Both the position numbers and the translations under genes were made by a program. DNA of 64,000 bases, taken from assembly GCA_946222885.1 (NCBI GenBank), contig CAMIAK010000001.1, positions 1 through 64,000 on the forward strand, in the 5' to 3' direction. Under the pieces are notes generated by a model. That model saw only the letters and a program-made list of their open reading frames with translations, was not told the origin of the DNA and did no database searches. The DNA comes from an uncultured Nesterenkonia sp. (GTDB taxonomy: Bacteria > Actinomycetota > Actinomycetes > Actinomycetales > Micrococcaceae). Of the stretch, positions 33,439 through 42,620 are shown in pieces. Every line of letters starts with the position of its first letter. Positions within the stretch are counted from its first letter, which is position 1.

Positions 33439-34746
33439 TTGTTCAGCGCTATCGCCAGGGTGTTCCGGACGCCCGATCTGCGCCGGAAGATCTGGTTCAC
33501 CATCGGAATCATCACGATCTACCGGATCGGTGCGTTCATCCCGGCCCCGGGTGTGGACTACAACGCTGTTCAGGCCTGCCTGGACATGGGCGGGACCGAC
33601 GGCGGCCTCTACAACTTCGTGAACATGTTCTCCGGCGGGGCGATGCTCCAGGTCTCGCTCTTCGCCCTGGGGATCATGCCCTACATCACCGCGGCGATCA
33701 TCGTGCAGCTGCTGCGCGTGGTCATCCCGCGGTTCGAGACCCTCCAGCGGGAGGGGCCCCAGGGGCAGTCCAAGCTGACCCAGTACACCCGCTACATCAC
33801 CATCGCCCTCGCGGCCCTGCAGGCGACCACACTGGTGTCGATGGCCCGCACCGGAGCCCTGCTGCAGTGCGAGATCCCGATCATCCCGAACGACTCGCTG
33901 GCCACCATCCTGCTGATGGTCCTGGTGATGACCTCCGGCGTCGCGGTGATCATGTGGCTCGGCGAGCAGATCACCGAGCGCGGCGTGGGCAACGGCATGT
34001 CCATCCTGATCTTCGTCTCCATCGCCGCGGGCTTCCCAGGCTCGATGGCCGCCATCTGGACCACCCAGGGCTGGCAGACCTTCTCCATCGTCTGCCTGAT
34101 CGGCCTGACGATCATCGCCGCGGTGGTCTTCGTGGAGCAGTCCCAGCGCCGCGTGCCCGTGCAGTACGCCAAGAAGCAGGTGGGCCGCCGCACCGTGGGC
34201 GGGACCTCGACCTACATCCCGATCAAGGTCAACATGGCCGGCGTCATCCCGGTGATCTTCTCCTCCTCGGTGCTGATGCTCCCGCAGGTGCTCATGCAGT
34301 TCAACGAGCCGGCCCCGGGGGAGGAGCCCGGCCAGATCTCCCAGTGGATCCAGCAGTACTTCGGCACCGGCGCACATCCGGTCTACATGGCCACGTTCTT
34401 CTTCCTGACCATCGGCTTCACCTATTTCTACGTGACCATCACGTTCAACCCGAACGAGGTCGCGGAGAACATGCGCAAATACGGCGGCTTCATCCCGGGG
34501 ATCCGTGCCGGCCGGCCCACAGAGAACTACCTGGCCTATGTGATCTCCCGCATTACGTTCCCGGGATCCCTCTACTTGGGCCTGATCGCGCTGATCCCGC
34601 TGATCGCCTTCGTGCTGATCGGCGCTGACCAGGACTTCCCCTTCGGTGGAACGTCTATCCTGATCATGGTTGGTGTGGGCTTGACCACAGTCAAGCAGAT
34701 CAACGCACAGATGGAACAACGGAACTACGAAGGGCTGCTGCGATGA
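33439..34746 (+). CDS. secY: Protein translocase subunit SecY
   Basis: Channel subunit of the Sec translocon in the cytoplasmic membrane, 435 aa with ten predicted helices. FIPAPGVD (after helix 1), the plug region (NMFSGGAMLQVSLFALGIMP) and the cytoplasmic loop (RRVPVQYAKKQVGRRTVGG) are conserved. It starts with TTG behind AGGAGG. Its stop overlaps the adk start (ATGA). Confidence 0.98.
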   Translation: MFSAIARVFRTPDLRRKIWFTIGIITIYRIGAFIPAPGVDYNAVQACLDMGGTDGGLYNFVNMFSGGAMLQVSLFALGIMPYITAAIIVQLLRVVIPRFETLQREGPQGQSKLTQYTRYITIALAALQATTLVSMARTGALLQCEIPIIPNDSLATILLMVLVMTSGVAVIMWLGEQITERGVGNGMSILIFVSIAAGFPGSMAAIWTTQGWQTFSIVCLIGLTIIAAVVFVEQSQRRVPVQYAKKQVGRRTVGGTSTYIPIKVNMAGVIPVIFSSSVLMLPQVLMQFNEPAPGEEPGQISQWIQQYFGTGAHPVYMATFFFLTIGFTYFYVTITFNPNEVAENMRKYGGFIPGIRAGRPTENYLAYVISRITFPGSLYLGLIALIPLIAFVLIGADQDFPFGGTSILIMVGVGLTTVKQINAQMEQRNYEGLLR

Positions 34747-35309
34747 CTCGTATGCTGATCGTCGGACCCCCCGGGGCCGGCAAGGGAACCCAGTCGAAGA
34801 AGATCTCGGAGGAGCTGGGCATCGTCGCCATCTCCACCGGGGACATCTTCCGGGAGAACATCAAGGGGCAGACGGAGCTGGGCAAGGAGGCCCAGAAGTA
34901 CGTCGACGCCGGCAACCTGGTGCCCGACTCGGTGACCAACCGCATGGTGGAGGACCGCCTCACCTGGGACGACGCGAAGGATGGCTTCCTGCTGGACGGC
35001 TATCCGCGCAACCGCACCCAGGTGGCCGCCTTCGACGAGATCACCGCCCGGCTCGGGGTCGGGCTGGACGTGGTCCTGGAGCTCACCGCGGACCGCGAGG
35101 AGCTGATCAGCCGTCTGGTGAAGCGCGCAGAGATCGACGGCCGCGCCGATGACACCGAGGACGTCATCCGTCACCGCCTGGAGGTCTTCGAGCAGGAGAC
35201 CGCCCCGATGATCGACGAGTACCGCAGCCGCGGCGTGCTCAAGCAGGTCGACGGCCTGGGTGCCGTCGATGAGGTCAACGCCCGCATCATGGAAGCCCTG
35301 AAGGGCTGA
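34743..35309 (+). CDS. adk: Adenylate kinase
   Basis: Interconverts ATP + AMP and 2 ADP. The 188-aa product has the P loop GPPGAGKGTQ, the NMP-binding segment (STGDIFREN) and FLLDGYPRNRTQ. It is the short form, with a compact LID lacking the zinc-type insertion. It is coupled to secY by a 4-nt overlap and followed 3 nt later by map. Confidence 0.98.
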   Translation: MTRMLIVGPPGAGKGTQSKKISEELGIVAISTGDIFRENIKGQTELGKEAQKYVDAGNLVPDSVTNRMVEDRLTWDDAKDGFLLDGYPRNRTQVAAFDEITARLGVGLDVVLELTADREELISRLVKRAEIDGRADDTEDVIRHRLEVFEQETAPMIDEYRSRGVLKQVDGLGAVDEVNARIMEALKG

Positions 35310-35311
35310 GC

Positions 35312-36160
35312 GTGGGCGTCTTCTCCCGGGGCCGCGTGGAGCTCAAGACCGACGGGCAGCTGAAGTCCATGGACCAGGCCGGCTCGGTGCTCTGCGGCGC
35401 CCTGGACACGGTCATCGCCGCCGCGGCCCCGGGGAAGACCACCGGGGAGCTCAACGAGATCTTCGCCGCCCACATCGCAGAGCGCGGCGCGACGCCGAAC
35501 TTCTACGGCTATCACGGGTTCCCCGGGCACATCTGCGCCTCCGTCAACGACGAGGTCGTCCACGGCATCCCGGGGGAGCGGGTGCTGCAGCCCGGGGACG
35601 TGCTGAAGATCGACGGCGGCTGCATCATCGACGGCTGGCATTCGGACTCCGCGCGCACCGTCATCCTGGGCTCCTCCGAGGAGGGCACCGCCGACGCCGA
35701 GGACGAGCGCCTCTCCGAGATCACCCGCGCCGCCATGTGGCGTGGGGTCGCCGCCTTCGCCGAGGCCAAGCACATCGGGGAGATCGGCGAGGCGATCGAG
35801 GACTACGTCCGCTCCCAGCCCGGAAAGCGGCTCGGCATCCTGGAGGACTACGTCGGCCACGGCATCGGTTCGGCCATGCACATGGCCCCGGACGTCTTCA
35901 ACTACTCCACCGGCATGAAGGGCGCCAAGGTGCGCCCGGGCATGGCCCTGGCCATCGAGCCCATGCTGGTGCGCGGCGGCATCGAGACCGACGTGCTGGA
36001 GGACGACTGGACCGTGGTCACCTCGGACGGCTCGCGCGCCTCCCAGTGGGAGCACTCCGTGGCCCGGCACGAGGGCGGCATCTGGGTGCTCACCGCCCCC
36101 GACGGCGGCGCCGCCGAGCTGGAGCCGCTGGGTGTGACCCCAGTTCCGATCGGGGAGTAG
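35312..36160 (+). CDS. map: Methionine aminopeptidase, type I
   Basis: Removes N-terminal methionine from nascent proteins. The 282-aa product has the pita-bread fold residues: His in YHGFPGHICASVN, the metal ligands Asp in KIDGG and HSDSART, His in GHGIGSAMH, and Glu in AIEPM and QWEHSVA. It starts with GTG. The secY-adk-map order is common in Gram-positives. Confidence 0.98.
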   Translation: MGVFSRGRVELKTDGQLKSMDQAGSVLCGALDTVIAAAAPGKTTGELNEIFAAHIAERGATPNFYGYHGFPGHICASVNDEVVHGIPGERVLQPGDVLKIDGGCIIDGWHSDSARTVILGSSEEGTADAEDERLSEITRAAMWRGVAAFAEAKHIGEIGEAIEDYVRSQPGKRLGILEDYVGHGIGSAMHMAPDVFNYSTGMKGAKVRPGMALAIEPMLVRGGIETDVLEDDWTVVTSDGSRASQWEHSVARHEGGIWVLTAPDGGAAELEPLGVTPVPIGE

Positions 36161-36254
36161 CCCTCACGGCCCGGCCCTCTCTCCCGGTCTCCTCTTACCA
36201 CCGCCGCGGCCCGACTGGCTGAATTCTTCCCCGGCGTGTACGATGAACTGCTGG

Positions 36255-36284
36255 TTGTCTCTGTGGTTATCCCCTGCCTATAAA
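36255..36284 (+). promoter_or_regulatory. Promoter of infA-rpmJ-rpsM-rpsK
   Basis: TTGTCT (36255-36260) and TATAAA (36279-36284) are separated by 18 nt. The leader to infA is about 50 nt. Confidence 0.65.
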
Positions 36285-36341
36285 CAGGTTCTGGGGCGTG
36301 CCCGGAGACTCAGACCAGCAACACAACCAGGTTGGGGAGTC

Positions 36342-36563
36342 ATGGGCAAAAAAGAAGGCGTCATCGAAGTCGAGGGTCAGGTCATCGAGGCCCTCCCGAA
36401 TGCAATGTTCCGGGTCCGGCTGGAGAACGAGCATGTCCTCCTGGCCACCATCTCGGGCAAGATGCGCCAGCACTACATCCGCATCCTCCCGGAGGACCGC
36501 GTTGTGGTGGAGATGAGCCCGTACGACCTCAACCGTGGACGCATCGTCTACCGGTACAAGTGA
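36342..36563 (+). CDS. infA: Translation initiation factor IF-1
   Basis: Binds the 30S A-site during initiation. The 73-aa OB-fold protein begins MGKKEGVIEVEGQVIEALPN and ends SPYDLNRGRIVYRYK, standard for the family. GGGGAG precedes the ATG at 36342. rpmJ follows 15 nt later. Confidence 0.98.
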   Translation: MGKKEGVIEVEGQVIEALPNAMFRVRLENEHVLLATISGKMRQHYIRILPEDRVVVEMSPYDLNRGRIVYRYK

Positions 36564-36578
36564 TACAGAGGAGAACCC

Positions 36579-36692
36579 ATGAAGGTTCAGCCGAGCGTTA
36601 AGCCGGTCTGCTCGGACTGCAAACTGATTCGTCGTCAGGGCGTCGTCCGTGTGATCTGCAAGAACCCGCGCCACAAGCAGCGCCAGGGCTGA
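36579..36692 (+). CDS. rpmJ: 50S ribosomal protein L36
   Basis: Tiny zinc-ribbon 50S protein of 37 aa, beginning MKVQPSVKPVCSDCK and ending NPRHKQRQG. The zinc ligands (CxxC, a third Cys and a His) are all present, so this is the zinc-binding form. GAGGAG lies 6 nt before the ATG. Confidence 0.97.
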   Translation: MKVQPSVKPVCSDCKLIRRQGVVRVICKNPRHKQRQG

Positions 36693-36887
36693 GCTCCTCA
36701 CCTTCGTCTTTCGTAAGTGAGGGCGCTCCCGGCGCTGATACAGCTCAAGATTCATAGCAGTGCAGCTCGCAGGAGCTGGCGAGCACACCTCCGGTTGCCG
36801 AAGGCCGGAGACCCGCACAGGCATCGCCTCCGATGCCGGGACATGCACTGCTGAAGACCTTCGGACAAGAAAAAGGAGGACTGCCAC

Positions 36888-37256
36888 GTGGCACGTCTGG
36901 CAGGTGTGGACATCCCGCGCGAAAAGCGCACGGTGATCGCACTCACTTATATCTACGGCGTCGGCAAGACCCGCGCCGCCCTGGCCCTTGAGGCCACCGG
37001 TGTTGACCCCAACACCCGCGTGAAAGACCTGACTGATGAGCAGCTGGTCTCTCTGCGTGACTACATCGAGGGCAACTACACCGTCGAAGGCGATCTCCGC
37101 CGTGAGGTCTCCGCTGACATCCGCCGCAAGGTCGAGATCGGCTCCTATGAGGGCCTCCGTCACCGCCGCGGTCTTCCGGTGCGTGGTCAGAAGACCAAGA
37201 CCAACGCCCGCACCCGCAAGGGCCCCAAGAAGACCGTCGCCGGTAAGAAGAAGTAG
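36888..37256 (+). CDS. rpsM: 30S ribosomal protein S13
   Basis: 30S head protein that forms inter-subunit bridges and touches the P-site tRNA through its basic tail. The 122-aa product has ARLAGVDIPREKR, ALTYIYGVG and GLRHRRGLPVRGQ. It starts with GTG behind AAAGGAGG. The 195-nt gap from rpmJ has short hairpins, so a separate promoter or leader is possible. Confidence 0.98.
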   Translation: MARLAGVDIPREKRTVIALTYIYGVGKTRAALALEATGVDPNTRVKDLTDEQLVSLRDYIEGNYTVEGDLRREVSADIRRKVEIGSYEGLRHRRGLPVRGQKTKTNARTRKGPKKTVAGKKK

Positions 37257-37270
37257 TCACAGGAGAAGAT

Positions 37271-37672
37271 ATGCCCCCCAAGACTCGCGCTGCGGCACGC
37301 AAGCCGCGCCGTAAGGCAAGCAAGAACATCACTCAGGGTCAGGCTCACATCAAGTCGACCTTCAACAACACCATCGTCTCCATCACGGACCCGACCGGCG
37401 CCGTGGTCTCCTGGGCCTCCTCCGGCGAGGTGGGCTTCAAGGGCTCCCGCAAGTCGACTCCCTACGCCGCACAGATGGCCGCCGAGCAGGCTGCCAAGCG
37501 CGCACAGGAGCACGGCATGCGCAAGGTCGACGTCTTCGTGAAGGGCCCGGGCTCGGGCCGCGAGACCGCGATCCGCTCCCTGCAGGCCGCAGGCCTGGAG
37601 GTCGGTTCGATCTCCGACGTCACCCCCAGCGCCCACAACGGCTGCCGGCCGCCGAAGCGCCGTCGCGTCTGA
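37271..37672 (+). CDS. rpsK: 30S ribosomal protein S11
   Basis: Platform protein lining the E-site. The 133-aa product has a basic N-terminus, ASSGEVGFKGSRKSTPYAAQ and the C-terminal signature TPSAHNGCRPPKRRRV. rpsD, which often follows, is not present. Confidence 0.98.
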   Translation: MPPKTRAAARKPRRKASKNITQGQAHIKSTFNNTIVSITDPTGAVVSWASSGEVGFKGSRKSTPYAAQMAAEQAAKRAQEHGMRKVDVFVKGPGSGRETAIRSLQAAGLEVGSISDVTPSAHNGCRPPKRRRV

Positions 37673-37693
37673 GCGACCTTCTCATTGGCCATA

Positions 37694-37760
37694 GCCCCGC
37701 CCCGGCTCCGCGCCGGGGTGCGGGCCGAGCATCATCATCAGTGAGTTTGCGTCATATAGC
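37694..37760 (+). promoter_or_regulatory. Hairpin and candidate -10 box before rpoA
   Basis: A hairpin with a 7-bp inner stem (37700-37706 with 37712-37718) extends outward with one bulge to 37694-37725. TATAGC at 37755-37760 may be a -10 box for rpoA. Both are weak evidence. Confidence 0.35.
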
Positions 37761-37785
37761 GGATGCACTCTGAAAGGAATCACAA

Positions 37786-38802
37786 GTGCTCATTGCACAG
37801 CGCCCCACGCTGACCGAAGAAGTCGTCGCTGACAACCGTTCGCGTTTCACCATCGAGCCCCTGGAGCCCGGCTTCGGCTACACCCTGGGCAACTCGCTGC
37901 GCCGCACCCTGCTGTCCTCGATCCCCGGCGCTGCTGTCACCAGCATCCGGATCGACGGCGTGCTGCACGAGTTCACCACCATCTCCGGTGCCAAGGAAGA
38001 CGTCACCGAGCTGGTGCTCAACGTCAAGAAGCTCTCGGTCTCCTCGGAGCACGACGAGCCCGTCGTCGCCTACCTCCGCAAGGAGGGCCCGGGCGAGGTC
38101 ACCGCAGCTGACATCACCCCGCCGGCCGGCGTCGAGTTCCACAACCCGGACCTGTACCTGGGCACCCTGAACCAGGACGGCAAGCTGGACATGGAGCTGA
38201 CCGTCGAGCGCGGCCGCGGCTACGTCTCGGCCTCGCAGAACAAGTCGGCGGACTCGGAGATCGGCCGCATCCCGGTCGACTCCATCTACTCCCCGGTCCT
38301 GAAGGTCTCCTTCAAGGTCGAGGCGACCCGTGTCGAGCAGCGCACCGACTTCGACAAGCTGATCGTCGACGTCGAGACCAAGCCTTCGGTGACCCCGCGC
38401 GACGCCCTGGCTTCGGCAGGCACCACCCTGGTGGAGCTGTTCTCGCTGGCCCGCGAGCTGAACGTGGCCGCAGAGGGCATCGAGATCGGCCCCTCGCCGA
38501 CCGACGCCGCCCTGGCCGCGGACATGGCTCTGCCGATCGAGGACCTCGAGCTGACCGTCCGTTCCTACAACTGCCTCAAGCGCGAGGGCATCCACACCGT
38601 GGGTGAGCTCGTGGCACGCTCCGAGGCCGACCTGATGGACATCCGGAACTTCGGCGCTAAGTCCATCGACGAGGTCAAGGACAAGCTGGTCGAGCTGGGA
38701 CTGTCCCTGAAGGACTCCCCGGCCGGCTTCGACCCGACCGCCGCACGCTTCCAGGAGGCGGGCGAGGACGAGTACCTCGACGACGAGCAGCAGCAGTACT
38801 GA
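37786..38802 (+). CDS. rpoA: DNA-directed RNA polymerase alpha subunit
   Basis: Assembly platform of core RNA polymerase and contact for activators, 338 aa. The N-terminal domain has PGFGYTLGNSLRRTLLSS, and the C-terminal helix-hairpin-helix domain (about 250-310) has YNCLKREGIHTVGELV and NFGAKSIDEVKDKL. It starts with GTG behind AAAGGA and pairs with rplQ downstream. Confidence 0.98.
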   Translation: MLIAQRPTLTEEVVADNRSRFTIEPLEPGFGYTLGNSLRRTLLSSIPGAAVTSIRIDGVLHEFTTISGAKEDVTELVLNVKKLSVSSEHDEPVVAYLRKEGPGEVTAADITPPAGVEFHNPDLYLGTLNQDGKLDMELTVERGRGYVSASQNKSADSEIGRIPVDSIYSPVLKVSFKVEATRVEQRTDFDKLIVDVETKPSVTPRDALASAGTTLVELFSLARELNVAAEGIEIGPSPTDAALAADMALPIEDLELTVRSYNCLKREGIHTVGELVARSEADLMDIRNFGAKSIDEVKDKLVELGLSLKDSPAGFDPTAARFQEAGEDEYLDDEQQQY

Positions 38803-38840
38803 GTACCTGCGGCACACATATTTTCTAGGAGAACAAGACA

Positions 38841-39419
38841 ATGCCTACCCCCACCAAGGGACCGCGCCTGGGCGGCAGCCCGTCGCACGAGAAGATGATG
38901 CTGCAGAACCTCTCTGCCAGCCTCTTCGAGCACCGCTCGATCACCACCACCCTGACCAAGGCCAAGCGCCTGCGTCCCTTCGCCGAGCGGCTCATCACCG
39001 TGGCGAAGAAGGGTGACCTGGCCGCACGCCGCAAGGTGGTCGCCCAGCTCAGCGCGAAGAACGCCACCAACCAGGCGATCGTCCACGAGCTGTTCACCGT
39101 GATCGCCCCGGCCATGGCCGAGCGCGAGGGCGGTTACACCCGCATCACCAAGATCGGCAACCGCAAGGGCGACAACGCCCCCATGGCCGTCATCGAGCTG
39201 GTCATGGAGCCGGTCTCCCCCAAGCAGAAGGTCGTGCGCGACGCCGAGCAGGCCACCGCCGCCGCTGCCCCTGCTGAGGAGGCTCCGGTCGAGGCTGAGG
39301 AGACTCCCGCTGAGGAGGCCGCCGAGGTCGAGGCCGCTGAGGCTGAGGCCCCCGAGGCTGACGCTGCGGAGGCTCAGGCTGATGAGGCACCCGCCTCCGA
39401 GGAGTCCGAGGAGAAGTAG
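38841..39419 (+). CDS. rplQ: 50S ribosomal protein L17 with acidic C-terminal tail
   Basis: Tunnel-exit protein. Residues 1-125 match L17 (PTPTKGPRLGGSPSHEKMML, AERLITVAKKGDLAARR). The 192-aa product then carries a 60-residue Ala/Glu-rich tail, beyond the usual length of about 120. Similar tails occur in other actinobacterial L17 proteins. AGGAG precedes the ATG. Confidence 0.98.
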   Translation: MPTPTKGPRLGGSPSHEKMMLQNLSASLFEHRSITTTLTKAKRLRPFAERLITVAKKGDLAARRKVVAQLSAKNATNQAIVHELFTVIAPAMAEREGGYTRITKIGNRKGDNAPMAVIELVMEPVSPKQKVVRDAEQATAAAAPAEEAPVEAEETPAEEAAEVEAAEAEAPEADAAEAQADEAPASEESEEK

Positions 39420-39435
39420 GACTGCCTCCTCTCAC

Positions 39436-39471
39436 AGAAGTGCCCCCGGCCGGACGGTCGGGGGCACTTCT
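39436..39471 (+). terminator. Terminator of rpoA-rplQ
   Basis: A 16-bp stem with one G-U pair around GGAC. Its outer arm begins AGAAGTGCCCC like the rplL terminator. Confidence 0.85.
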
Positions 39472-39482
39472 GTATCCGCCGG

Positions 39483-39488
39483 TAGGCT
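39483..39488 (+). promoter_or_regulatory. -10 box for leaderless truA
   Basis: TAGGCT ends 6 nt before the truA ATG, with no Shine-Dalgarno sequence between. Confidence 0.45.
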
Positions 39489-39494
39489 TGTCCC

Positions 39495-40358
39495 ATGCCG
39501 CGGATCCGCCTCGACCTCGCCTATGACGGAAGCGCCTACAGGGGCTGGGCCGCTCAGCCCGGCCTGACCACAGTCCAAGGCGTCCTCCAGGATGCGCTGG
39601 CCACGCTGATCCGCCGGGAGGTTCCGGTGGTCGTGGCCGGGCGCACCGACGCCGGCGTCCACGCCCGCGGGCAGGTGGTCCACCTGGATCTCAGCCAGGA
39701 CGAGTGGGAGCGCCTGGCCCGCGGCCGGGAGATCACACCGGAGCAGGCCCTGCTGCGCCGCCTGGGCGGAGTGCTCTCCCGTCAGGAGGGGGCCGTGGTC
39801 GTCCATGGGGCACGCCGGGTCCCCGAGGAGTTCGACGCGCGGTTCTCCGCTCTGAGCCGGACCTACACCTATCGGTTGGCGGACGGGGTGCGGCGCGAGG
39901 GACTTCTGCTGCGCGACCCGCTGCGCCGGCATGACACCGCCTGGCACAACCGGGAGCTGGATGAGCGGCTCATGAGGGCCGAGGCCGTCTCCGCTGCGGC
40001 GGGGGAAGGCGGGCTCAGGGACTTCGGCAGCTTCTGCAAGCCCCGGGAGATGGGCACCACGCTGCGCGAGCTCCAGCATTTCAGCATCCGCCGTGAGGAC
40101 GACGGCGTCCTGGTCGCCAGGCTCACGGCGGACGCCTTCTGTCACCACATGGTGCGCGCCCTGATCGGCGGGTGCATCGATGTGGGGGAGGGACGCCGTG
40201 ATCCGGGCTGGCTGCTGCATCGCCTGGAGGTTCCCCGCTGGGACTCTCAGGTGCGCCTGGCGCCGCCGCACGGCCTGGTGCTGGAGTCTGTGGCCTACCC
40301 CGCGGATGACCAGCTGGCTGCCCGTGCTGAGCAGACGCGCGCGGTGCGCAGCGGGTAG
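39495..40358 (+). CDS. truA: tRNA pseudouridine synthase A
   Basis: Converts U38-U40 of the tRNA anticodon stem-loop to pseudouridine. The 287-aa product has YDGSAYRGWAAQPG and the catalytic Asp in GRTDAGVHARGQV. The second half contains FSALSRTYTYRL and DAFCHHMVR, typical of the family. It probably has its own leaderless transcript. No ribosome-binding site is visible. Confidence 0.97.
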   Translation: MPRIRLDLAYDGSAYRGWAAQPGLTTVQGVLQDALATLIRREVPVVVAGRTDAGVHARGQVVHLDLSQDEWERLARGREITPEQALLRRLGGVLSRQEGAVVVHGARRVPEEFDARFSALSRTYTYRLADGVRREGLLLRDPLRRHDTAWHNRELDERLMRAEAVSAAAGEGGLRDFGSFCKPREMGTTLRELQHFSIRREDDGVLVARLTADAFCHHMVRALIGGCIDVGEGRRDPGWLLHRLEVPRWDSQVRLAPPHGLVLESVAYPADDQLAARAEQTRAVRSG

Positions 40359-40380
40359 ATGTTCATCCTGAGGGCTGACC

Positions 40381-40526
40381 CTCCCCATCTTCGTCTCCTG
40401 CTGGGAATGCTGACGGCACCGCGGCTCCGGATGAGGGTGAGGAAGCCGCAGAGGAGGTTCCGGCCGAGGATGGAACCTTCGACGTCTCCATCGCCGAGTC
40501 CCTGCGGAGACCCCCGCGGCTGAGCC
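40381..40526 (+). pseudogene. Possible coding remnant between truA and PRD regulator
   Basis: One frame from TGA at about 40378 to TGA at 40539 reads through about 50 codons of Ala/Glu/Pro-rich sequence (EGEEAAEEVPAEDGTFDVSI) with typical codon bias but no start codon. It overlaps the 3' end of the convergent regulator. It may be the tail of a deleted gene or simply biased non-coding DNA. Confidence 0.3.
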
Positions 40527-42437
40527 TCAGTCGTCGATGATGGCGACCAGCTCGTCCAGGAAGCTGGAGAACTCGGTGCCGCGGCGCAGCAGCCGCTGCA
40601 CCGAGTCCGGCTCGTTGAAGACCTCCACGAGCTGCTCGAAGATCGTCTGGAAGGCTGAGCGCTCCTCCTCGCTGAAGGCCACCAGCGCCACCACCTGGAC
40701 CCGACCCTCGCCCCAGGGGATGGATCCCTCAGCGATCCCCAGGGAGATGGCCGTCGTCGTGCCGGTCATCTTCAGGGCGTGGGGCACCGCCAGCGCGTCG
40801 GTGAACGCGGTGGAGGAGAGGCGCTCACGTTCGATGGTCCGCTCGATGTAGTCCTGGTCGATCACCCCGCGGCGTGCCAGCGGGGCTCCCAGCTGGCGGA
40901 TCGCGTCCTCCTCCCCGGAGGCCCTCAGCGGCCGGAGGAACGCCTCCGGGGCCAGATAGGTCTCCAGCTCGGCGCGCAGCCGGGCCAGCCGCTTCGCCCG
41001 CCGGCGCCTCCCCGCGGCGGCGGAGATCCGCTCCATGTCTGTGTCCGTCAGGAAGGGCGGCAGCTGTACGGTCCGCTCATCCGGGACCGGCGGCTCGATG
41101 GTGGTCAGCACCAGGTCGGTGTCGATGGAGGCCCAGTCCGGGTCCACCCGGGTCTCCATGCGGGTGACCTCGATCCCGCTGCCGAGGCTCTTGTCGATCC
41201 GGGCGCGCAGCAGCTCATGCATCTCGTAGTAGCCGGGGGAGACGATCGTGGCGGTCAGCGCCTCACCGGCACGGCGGCTGCGCTCCAGCTGCCCGCCCAC
41301 ATGCATGGCGATATAGGCGATCTCGTCATCGCGCAGCGGGATCTCCAGCACCTGGGAGAGCTCGTCGGAGATGGAGACCGCCACCTGGAAGATCATCGGG
41401 TAGGCGGACTTCAGCGAGCGGGTCAGCGGATTCCGCGACCACGCCTGCTCGCGCGCCCGGTGGGCCAGGTTCTGCACGTGCAGGCTCAGCCGGCGCACGA
41501 AGGCGGCATGGTCGATGTCCACCATGTACTCCCGGGCCGCGCGCTGCACAGCCTCTGCGACGGCGGCCTCCACCCGCGCATCCAGCGGGATCTGCGTGGA
41601 AGGATCCCCTCCCGGGGCCACCACCCGGGTCAGCACCAGGGAGGCCAGGTGGTTCAGGTCCCCGCGGCCCAGGGAGACGTCGAAGTGCCGGCGGCTCAGC
41701 CGGTCCAGCAGCGCAGCGATCCGCTCCTGCTGAGGGGCCGGCTCCACCGGGGTGCCCTCCACGGCCCGCCCCTGGGAGACGCGCTCGGCGGCGATCGCCA
41801 CATGCAGCACCACATCAGCGGTGGCGAACTCGTTGACGTAATAGCCCTGCTCGGCCAGATCGGCGGCCAGCTCGCTCTTGAAGGACCCGAAGGAGGCGGG
41901 GTCCACTGCGCCCAGGCCCGCCCCGCGACGCATCCCCTCGACGTCGAAGTGGCCGTGCTCCATCTCCGCATGGGCCAGCGTGGAGACCAGCCTGCGCTGC
42001 TCCAGCTCCCCGCCCACCAGCAGCAGCCGCGGCCCGGAGCGCTCCAGCTTCAGCCCCGTCCCGCTGAGCAGCCCGCGGACCCGGACCAGATCCGCCTCCA
42101 GCGTGGCCTCGGAGACATGCAGCCGCTCCGCCGCGCGGTACAGATCCACCCCGGAGGGCGCTTCCAGCAGCTCACGCACCAGGGCGTGCAGCCGGTCCCG
42201 GGGAGCGGTCTTGGGACGGGAGTCCTTGGCCCGCAGCCCGGCCAGCACGGTGCGGTCGGCCCGGTAGCCCGAGGGCCCGGACTCCACCGCCCCCTCAGCC
42301 TGAGCGTTGATCGCGGAGATGTAGGAGCGGACGCTGCGCGGGGTCACGCCCAGCCGGTCGGCCAGGGCGGAGGAGGTCAGCCAGCCGTCCTCGCGCATGA
42401 GCAGCCCGATCAGCTGCTCCTGGCGCCTGCGGCTCAC
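40527..42437 (-). CDS. PRD-containing transcriptional regulator (MtlR/BglG type)
   Basis: 636-aa sugar-responsive activator. Domains in order: N-terminal helix-turn-helix (WLTSSALADRLGVTPRSVRSY), second helix-turn-helix, two PTS regulation domains with phosphorylatable histidines (IAYIAMHVGGQLE in PRD2), an EIIB-like segment (TATIVSPGYYEMHELL) without the usual Cys, and a C-terminal EIIA domain with AVPHAL. The GTG at 42437 is chosen because AGGAGG precedes it and the first helix-turn-helix starts directly after; the open frame upstream is not coding. It is divergent from the EIIB-HPr, ptsI, mannitol EII and mtlD genes and probably activates them. Its activity is likely set by phosphorylation from HPr and EII. 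Confidence 0.9.
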   Translation of the reverse strand: MSRRRQEQLIGLLMREDGWLTSSALADRLGVTPRSVRSYISAINAQAEGAVESGPSGYRADRTVLAGLRAKDSRPKTAPRDRLHALVRELLEAPSGVDLYRAAERLHVSEATLEADLVRVRGLLSGTGLKLERSGPRLLLVGGELEQRRLVSTLAHAEMEHGHFDVEGMRRGAGLGAVDPASFGSFKSELAADLAEQGYYVNEFATADVVLHVAIAAERVSQGRAVEGTPVEPAPQQERIAALLDRLSRRHFDVSLGRGDLNHLASLVLTRVVAPGGDPSTQIPLDARVEAAVAEAVQRAAREYMVDIDHAAFVRRLSLHVQNLAHRAREQAWSRNPLTRSLKSAYPMIFQVAVSISDELSQVLEIPLRDDEIAYIAMHVGGQLERSRRAGEALTATIVSPGYYEMHELLRARIDKSLGSGIEVTRMETRVDPDWASIDTDLVLTTIEPPVPDERTVQLPPFLTDTDMERISAAAGRRRRAKRLARLRAELETYLAPEAFLRPLRASGEEDAIRQLGAPLARRGVIDQDYIERTIERERLSSTAFTDALAVPHALKMTGTTTAISLGIAEGSIPWGEGRVQVVALVAFSEEERSAFQTIFEQLVEVFNEPDSVQRLLRRGTEFSSFLDELVAIIDD

Positions 42438-42620
42438 GGGATCCTCCTCTCCACTCTCCGGCGGTGCGGCGGCGGGCCGCCCTGCCAGCCTACCGCCAGG
42501 GGGTGCCCCCCCCGGTGGCCGCCGTTTTCCGTGGGGGCGGAAACAACTCTGGGCCGGGGGCGGTACCCCTGTGCGGTGTGTCACGGGACACTGGAGGGGA
42601 GAAGGACGGAAGGCAGATCG
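42438..42620. promoter_or_regulatory. Divergent control region of the PTS locus
   Basis: The region contains a palindrome TTTCCG (42526-42531) with CGGAAA (42538-42543), a candidate operator for the PRD regulator, and a run of eight C. GGAAGGCAG before 42621 serves as ribosome-binding site. Confidence 0.4.

Noticed and set aside
40779..42620. 614 extra in-frame codons before the EIIB-HPr gene
   Set aside because: They are antisense to the PRD regulator, whose domains are clear. The real start is ATG 42621.
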